DNA of 64,000 nucleotides from positions 2,852,001 to 2,916,000 of the forward strand of contig NZ_CP102453.1 in the NCBI RefSeq assembly GCF_024661895.1, given 5' to 3'. The position numbers and the translations under genes were made by a program. The stretch is from Fundicoccus culcitae. GTDB lineage: Bacteria > Bacillota > Bacilli > Lactobacillales > Aerococcaceae. Under the pieces are notes generated by a model. It made no database searches. It was not told the DNA's origin and was given only the letters and a program-made list of their open reading frames with translations. Shown in pieces: positions 59,303 to 64,000 of the stretch (within the stretch, counting starts at the first letter, position 1; each line of letters begins with the position of its first letter).

Positions 59303-60067
59303 ATGGCAAAAAAAAAGCAAGTAAAAAGAAAAGCAAGTTCGAAAAGTAAAAAGCGTAAGACGTCAAATTTTAGTAAAACAATCAGTAGCATGTACAAATC
59401 GATGACTGAACGCATTGGACAAATGACAATTTTTATAATTATCTTAGTTATCTTGTTTGTCTTATTAACGATTCAATTACAAAGACAACAGGAAATTGAT
59501 ATTTCTGATTTTAATTTGAATCAACAAAGTAGTCGAGATGAATTTGTTCAAACGATTGCTCCAACAGCCCAACAATTACAAACAGAATATGGCGTGCTTG
59601 CCTCAGTTTCAATGGCACAAGCCATGCTAGAATCTGAATTTGGTCAAAGTGAACTGGCTAGTGAACATAATAATTTATATGGGGTTAAAACATCTCCGTC
59701 TGACCCAGAAGGGGTTGATTACGTCACCTCTGAGTTTGTTGATAATGAGTGGGTTGAAATCGTTGATCGTTTCAAGGTTTATCCTAATTGGGATGCTTCG
59801 ATGCGAGCCCATGCTGAACTTTTATATTATGGTACCAGTTGGGACAGTGAATTTTATGAGCCTGTGATTTCGGCGGATACACCTAGCGAACAAGCTAAAG
59901 GCTTGCAAGAAGCAGGGTACGCCACCGATCCTGATTATGCTAATAAATTAATTAATTTAATCAATCAGTATGACTTACAACAATATGATTTAGTTGAAAC
60001 CGCATCTGTAACACCCAATAACCCGAATCAACCAGAAGCAGAAAGTAGCCTTGAGGTAAATGACTAG
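59303..60067 (+). CDS. GH73 endo-beta-N-acetylglucosaminidase, membrane-anchored
   Basis: Peptidoglycan hydrolase of 254 residues. A very Lys/Arg-rich N-terminus (about 1-40) precedes one membrane helix (about 42-62) without a cleavage site, so the enzyme stays anchored facing outwards. The GH73 domain spans about 75-230, with the catalytic-region motif MAQAMLESEFGQSELA, NNLYGVK and the conserved RFKVYPNWDASMRAH. No binding repeats follow. Likely role in wall turnover or daughter-cell separation. Confidence 0.88.
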   Translation: MAKKKQVKRKASSKSKKRKTSNFSKTISSMYKSMTERIGQMTIFIIILVILFVLLTIQLQRQQEIDISDFNLNQQSSRDEFVQTIAPTAQQLQTEYGVLASVSMAQAMLESEFGQSELASEHNNLYGVKTSPSDPEGVDYVTSEFVDNEWVEIVDRFKVYPNWDASMRAHAELLYYGTSWDSEFYEPVISADTPSEQAKGLQEAGYATDPDYANKLINLINQYDLQQYDLVETASVTPNNPNQPEAESSLEVND

Positions 60068-60123
60068 TTTTGCCTGTTCAGCTGTTAGTTACCGAACTGT
60101 AATATTAAAATACCGAAAAACAT

Positions 60124-60152
60124 TTGAAATCATTCACTTTATCGCATATGAT
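60124..60152 (+). promoter_or_regulatory. Promoter of the PurK-like gene
   Basis: TTGAAA (60124-60129), 17-bp spacer, TATGAT (60147-60152). Confidence 0.6.
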
Positions 60153-60195
60153 AACGTTATAGCAATATAAATATATATGATAAGGAGATGGCTGA

Positions 60196-61332
60196 ATGCC
60201 AGAGAAACATTATCCTGGTGAAACAGTAGGTATTATTGGTAACTCAATGGCTTCGGCACTACTTGCACAATCGGCAGGCAAACTAGGGTATCGGGTGGCT
60301 AGTTTAGTAACAACTGAATTAAATCCTGTAAGACAATTTTCAAGTTGGCAAACAGTGACGCAGAGGTTAACCGATGAAGTGTTGCAACAATTTGGTAGTC
60401 GTGTCGATGTCATTGTAACTGAGAAAAATCTACTGACTAATCGTGATTATTTATTATTAAATGAATTAACCGATTTACCTTTATCGGAAGATTTGATTGC
60501 CATTACAACCGATCGTTTAATTGAAAAAGCCTATTTGGATTCAATTAAAGCACTCGTTGCTCCCTTTTCAATGGTGACCAATCTGTCTGATATCAAAGAA
60601 GCCGTTGAATATATAGGTTTTCCTTGTATTTTAAAAACAACCCAACGGCATACAGATCATGCACATGATCATATAGTTTTGTATAGTGAAGACGATTTTC
60701 CGGAAGCAGAAGCTAAGGTTGAGGAATCAACCTGTATTTTAGAAGCCTGGATTCCAGCTGAAAAGAAAGCATCTTTGACTGTCATTCGTAATGAACGTGG
60801 TGAAGTCTTAATTTATCCTATCTTTGAAGTGATTCAAAGTGAAACCACTGGGACACAAGTACGCTATCCTGCGTCTGTGCAAGCGCCTATTGAGCAAGAA
60901 ATAAATCGTTTAGGCCTAATGATTGCTGAAAGCCTTAATTTAATTGGGTCTTTAACCATTCAATTTCTCATTACCTCTGCGGGTGTTATTTATATCAATA
61001 ATGCCAGTATTGGCCTAAATGAAGAAGCAATCTTCACGATTGGGTCCATGTCACAATCCCATTTTGATGTGTCCTTACGTGCCTTGGTTGGCTTACCCTT
61101 GCCGGAATTAAGACCGCTAAGTAAAGCAGCCATTGCTATTCCAATAGCATCGCTAAATACTGAAAAGGTCTTAACCCAATACATGTTAAGAACGGATTGG
61201 AGCTTTGTGTTGTTCAATCCAATGGGCAATCAACCACAAGATCTCATGGGTCATGTGATTATTACCGGTGATACCATCGCAGGTTGTGAACGACAAATTG
61301 AATTAACCGAAATCAATCGTTTCGATGACTAA
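60196..61332 (+). CDS. Divergent PurK-like ATP-grasp protein
   Basis: 378 residues, the length of PurK (carboxyaminoimidazole ribonucleotide synthase). The N-terminus GIIGNSMASALLAQSAGKLGYRV matches PurK, as do the ATP-grasp segment GFPCILKTT and the end LRALVGLPLPE. The PurK active-site block NEIAPRPHNSGH is replaced by YINNASIGLNEEA, and the gene lies beside pcrA rather than purE. So it is either a very diverged PurK or a paralogue with another ligase activity. AAGGAG before the ATG. Confidence 0.75.
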   Translation: MPEKHYPGETVGIIGNSMASALLAQSAGKLGYRVASLVTTELNPVRQFSSWQTVTQRLTDEVLQQFGSRVDVIVTEKNLLTNRDYLLLNELTDLPLSEDLIAITTDRLIEKAYLDSIKALVAPFSMVTNLSDIKEAVEYIGFPCILKTTQRHTDHAHDHIVLYSEDDFPEAEAKVEESTCILEAWIPAEKKASLTVIRNERGEVLIYPIFEVIQSETTGTQVRYPASVQAPIEQEINRLGLMIAESLNLIGSLTIQFLITSAGVIYINNASIGLNEEAIFTIGSMSQSHFDVSLRALVGLPLPELRPLSKAAIAIPIASLNTEKVLTQYMLRTDWSFVLFNPMGNQPQDLMGHVIITGDTIAGCERQIELTEINRFDD

Positions 61333-61341
61333 TCAATAATG

Positions 61342-61383
61342 AGCAGTAAGTGTAGCTTAATTAGCTTATCTTACTGCTTTTTT
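61342..61383 (+). terminator. Terminator after the PurK-like gene
   Basis: AGCAGTAAG pairs with CTTACTGCT, followed by six or more T. Confidence 0.85.
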
Positions 61384-61522
61384 ATTTAATCCATGATTTA
61401 TCCCTCAAACAATTACAGTTGAGGCTTTTTTTGTTATAATACCATGGGGATAAAAAAGCGTTAAGTTAAAAGTAAATTAACGGACAGTGGTGTCCGTTTT
61501 TCACATGATTGGAGGAAGATCC

Positions 61523-63829
61523 GTGTCAATACAATTAATGGATCAAATAAATACCTTAAATGAACAACAAAAGAAAGCCGTACTTACAACGGAAGGCCCT
61601 TTATTAATTGCAGCGGGTGCTGGAAGTGGTAAAACACGTGTTTTAACCTATCGTATGGCTTACTTAATTGCTGAGAAGCAAGTTAACCCATGGAATATTT
61701 TAGCAATTACATTTACGAATAAAGCGGCAAATGAAATGCGTGAGCGTATAACGAAGTTGGTTGGTTCCGAAGCTGAATCCATGTGGGTGTCGACTTTTCA
61801 TGCCATGTGCGCGCGGATTTTACGACGTGAAGCAGAATATGTAGGTTATGAACGTAACTTTACGATTATTGACCAAGATGAACAAAAGACTTTAATGCGT
61901 CAAGTGTTGCGCGAGTTAAATCTAGATACCAATCGTTTTAATCCTAAAGACATGTTGTGGATGATTGATGAGGCGAAAAATAATAATCAATTGCCTGCGG
62001 ATTATAGAGCTTTGCATTCAGGTTATTTAGAAGATATTCATGGAAATATTTATTCGCTTTACCAAAAGAAATTAAAGGCAGCCAATGCCATGGACTTTAA
62101 TGACCTTATTTTGTTAACCGTACGTTTGCTAGAAAAAAATGCAGAAGTTCGAGCATTTTATCAACATAAGTTCCAGTATATTCATGTTGATGAATACCAA
62201 GATACTAACCAAAGTCAATATCAATTAGTTCAATTATTAGCCGGTCTGCTTAAAAATATTTGCGTGGTGGGGGATGCGGATCAAAGTATTTATGGTTGGC
62301 GTGGGGCTAATATGGAGAATATCTTAAATTTTGAAAAAGATTATCCGAATGCGACCGTCATCTTGTTAGAACAAAACTATCGCTCAACACAAAACATTTT
62401 AAATGCGGCAAACAGTGTCATAACCAACAATCTAAATCGAAAAGACAAATCCCTTTGGACTCAAGCAGAGCAGGGTGCGAAAGTAAAATATTATAAAGCC
62501 GAAACGGATATTGAAGAGGCCTCCTTTGTCATTCAACAAATTTTAGAAGCCAAGCAAGATCACCAATTAAATAATCAAGACTTTGCGGTGTTATATCGAA
62601 CTCAAGCACAATCGCGTAATTTGGAAGATCAATTTTTAAAAGCGAATTTACCTTATAAAATTGTAGGCGGTCTACGTTTCTATGCGAGAAAAGAAATTCA
62701 AGACACGTTAGCTTATTTACGTCTAATAGATAACCCCAATGATAATATTAGTTTTAATCGGATTATTAATGTTCCTAAACGGGGGATTGGTCCGACGACC
62801 GTCGAAAAGCTGGCGGAATTTGCTGACAGTCAAAACTTAAGCTGGTTTAAAGCGATTGAGCACTTGCATCAATCGAATTTACCTAAGGCTGCGATTCAGA
62901 AGTTGACCACTTTTTATAACCGAATAACAGGCTTACAAAAGCAAGTTGAATTTTTAAGTATTACCGAGTTGGTGCAACAAGTTTGGGAACAAACCGACTA
63001 TATCTTAGCCCTACAACAAGAAGGCACCTTAGAAGCACAAAATCGCATTGAAAACTTAGATGAATTTGCTTCCGTCACGCAACAATTTGATGATTCTGAA
63101 ACAGTCCAAGTTCAAGAAATAGATCCTGATTATCTTGAACAAGATAGCAGTCAGCCAGAAGCCGTGGCAGAAGCATCCGCTTTAACCCAATTTTTAACGG
63201 ATATTTCATTGGTGAGTGATGTAGCAGATGAAAAAGAGGCGAATTCACAAGTCACTTTAATGACCATGCACGCTGCGAAAGGGTTAGAGTTTCCATATGT
63301 CTTTATTGTTGGTATGGAAGAAGGTTTATTCCCTTTACGGCGATCCATGGAAAATGAGGATGACCTTGAAGAAGAGCGTCGGTTGGCTTACGTAGGGATG
63401 ACACGCGCCGAAAAAGTCTTGTATCTGGTCTCTGCCAAAAGCCGATTGTTTTATGGTCGCTACCAGCAAAATTTACCGAGTCGATTTATCGATGAAATTG
63501 ATGACCAATATCTTGAAAGAATGGGACAGAGTTTCCAACAACGGATACAGTCGAATCGTGTGACCGTTACAAGTCGAAACGCTTACAGAGGCAGTTCGGC
63601 ATCAAACAAAGTAGCCTTAAATAACCATCGCCCTGTTAAAACAACCATTCATCAAAGTACTGAAAAGGTTGATTGGCTAGTTGGTGATAAAGTAGACCAT
63701 AAGGTTTGGGGTATAGGTACCGTTGTACAAGTCAAACAAAATAAGCAAGAAACAACCTTAAGTATTGCTTTTGAATCACAAGGCATTAAACAACTATTGG
63801 TTGGTTTTGCTCCGATTAAAAAAATTTAG
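61523..63829 (+). CDS. pcrA: ATP-dependent DNA helicase PcrA
   Basis: UvrD/Rep-type 3'-5' helicase acting in DNA repair and rolling-circle replication. 768 residues from GTG 61523, which has GGAGGA upstream; a longer frame exists but the family N-terminus begins at LNEQQKKAV. Motifs: Walker A AGAGSGKT, Ia FTNKAANEMR, II VDEYQDTN, III GDADQSIYGWRGA, IV LEQNYRS, V TMHAAKGLEF, VI EERRLAYVGMTRA. The C-terminal tail ends in a Tudor-like segment (GDKVDHKVWGIGTVV) typical of PcrA. A second operon member follows 119 bases later. Confidence 0.96.
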   Translation: MSIQLMDQINTLNEQQKKAVLTTEGPLLIAAGAGSGKTRVLTYRMAYLIAEKQVNPWNILAITFTNKAANEMRERITKLVGSEAESMWVSTFHAMCARILRREAEYVGYERNFTIIDQDEQKTLMRQVLRELNLDTNRFNPKDMLWMIDEAKNNNQLPADYRALHSGYLEDIHGNIYSLYQKKLKAANAMDFNDLILLTVRLLEKNAEVRAFYQHKFQYIHVDEYQDTNQSQYQLVQLLAGLLKNICVVGDADQSIYGWRGANMENILNFEKDYPNATVILLEQNYRSTQNILNAANSVITNNLNRKDKSLWTQAEQGAKVKYYKAETDIEEASFVIQQILEAKQDHQLNNQDFAVLYRTQAQSRNLEDQFLKANLPYKIVGGLRFYARKEIQDTLAYLRLIDNPNDNISFNRIINVPKRGIGPTTVEKLAEFADSQNLSWFKAIEHLHQSNLPKAAIQKLTTFYNRITGLQKQVEFLSITELVQQVWEQTDYILALQQEGTLEAQNRIENLDEFASVTQQFDDSETVQVQEIDPDYLEQDSSQPEAVAEASALTQFLTDISLVSDVADEKEANSQVTLMTMHAAKGLEFPYVFIVGMEEGLFPLRRSMENEDDLEEERRLAYVGMTRAEKVLYLVSAKSRLFYGRYQQNLPSRFIDEIDDQYLERMGQSFQQRIQSNRVTVTSRNAYRGSSASNKVALNNHRPVKTTIHQSTEKVDWLVGDKVDHKVWGIGTVVQVKQNKQETTLSIAFESQGIKQLLVGFAPIKKI

Positions 63830-63948
63830 TTGACGGGTCAAAATTTTAACATTAAATTAAATCTAAATGATTATTTCACCAATCCACTTGATACTTTGAT
63901 ATACTAGATTAGATAAGGCTCAAAATTTTGAAGCAAAGGAGTCAGCTT

Positions 63949-64000
63949 ATGTCAGCGTCAGAACAAACCCATAATAATCAGAGAAAGCGACTTGAAGACT
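63949..64000 (+). CDS. ligA: Start of the next gene, probably NAD-dependent DNA ligase
   Basis: Only 17 codons are visible: MSASEQTHNNQRKRLED, with AAAGGAG upstream. The KRLED end resembles the start of the LigA N-terminal helix, and ligA follows pcrA in most Firmicutes. The identification rests on gene order. Confidence 0.5.
   Translation, partial: MSASEQTHNNQRKRLED

Overview
The window is a low-GC Gram-positive chromosome segment. Evidence: AGGAGG-type ribosome sites, T-rich intrinsic terminators, two LPXTG wall proteins plus a class A sortase, a Bce-type peptide-resistance module, and pcrA followed by what looks like the start of ligA. The gene set (ATP-type PEP carboxykinase, Ugp transporters, GH112 phosphorylase, glucuronate pathway) suggests a host-associated member of the Lactobacillales, possibly Aerococcaceae; the family assignment is inference.

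Layout. 1-4.3 kb: end of a Ugp/Mal-type ABC importer (two permeases, binding protein) with a PHP metallohydrolase. 4.4-8.9 kb: Bce-type response regulator, kinase, ATPase and permease with a palindromic operator. 9-13.4 kb: an operon of C-S lyase, M20 amidohydrolase, YfcC transporter and RidA, which reads as uptake and breakdown of N-acylated cysteine S-conjugates. 13.5-15.8 kb: tRNA-Thr(CGU), a MarR regulator, and a MerR regulator with two paralogous small membrane proteins. 15.8-18.8 kb: a P-type cation ATPase under a yybP-ykoY (Mn2+) riboswitch. 19-25.7 kb: sortase A, FetAB-like exporter, and a ugpCAEB operon with an apparent Pho box. 25.7-29.6 kb: accessory, mostly non-coding DNA with a group IIC intron (maturase frameshifted), tandem hairpin arrays and a covarying repeat element. 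29.6-40.9 kb: a 1543-residue repeat adhesin, a GntR-controlled glucuronate operon (eda, uxaC, uxuA, uxuB), another repeat copy and a small Ser/Glu-stalk LPXTG protein. 41-48.5 kb: pckA, an MFS transporter, GH112 galacto-N-biose/lacto-N-biose phosphorylase with a ROK kinase, and a secreted unknown. 48.5-49.3 kb: a second block of hairpin arrays. 49.3-56.5 kb: TetR regulator, a 23S rRNA methyltransferase-like gene and an ABC exporter with a giant coiled-coil permease. 56.7-64 kb: a zinc-ribbon membrane protein with a degenerate beta-lactamase-like domain, a small HTH-like protein, a GH73 glucosaminidase, a divergent PurK, PcrA, and the start of the next gene.

The physiology hangs together as scavenging from host material: glycerol-phosphate compounds, mucin or glycan disaccharides, glucuronate and amino-acid conjugates, with surface adhesins and peptide-antibiotic defence.

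The most unusual content is non-coding. Six tandem arrays of palindromic units share a 40-41 bp period although their sequences belong to several unrelated types. Part of this architecture is duplicated in inverted orientation about 21 kb apart. A separate element carries a hairpin whose stem changes by compensatory substitutions between copies. A 15-bp motif, AATAAATATC(A/T)CTGC, is scattered through intergenic positions, often between a stop codon and the terminator.
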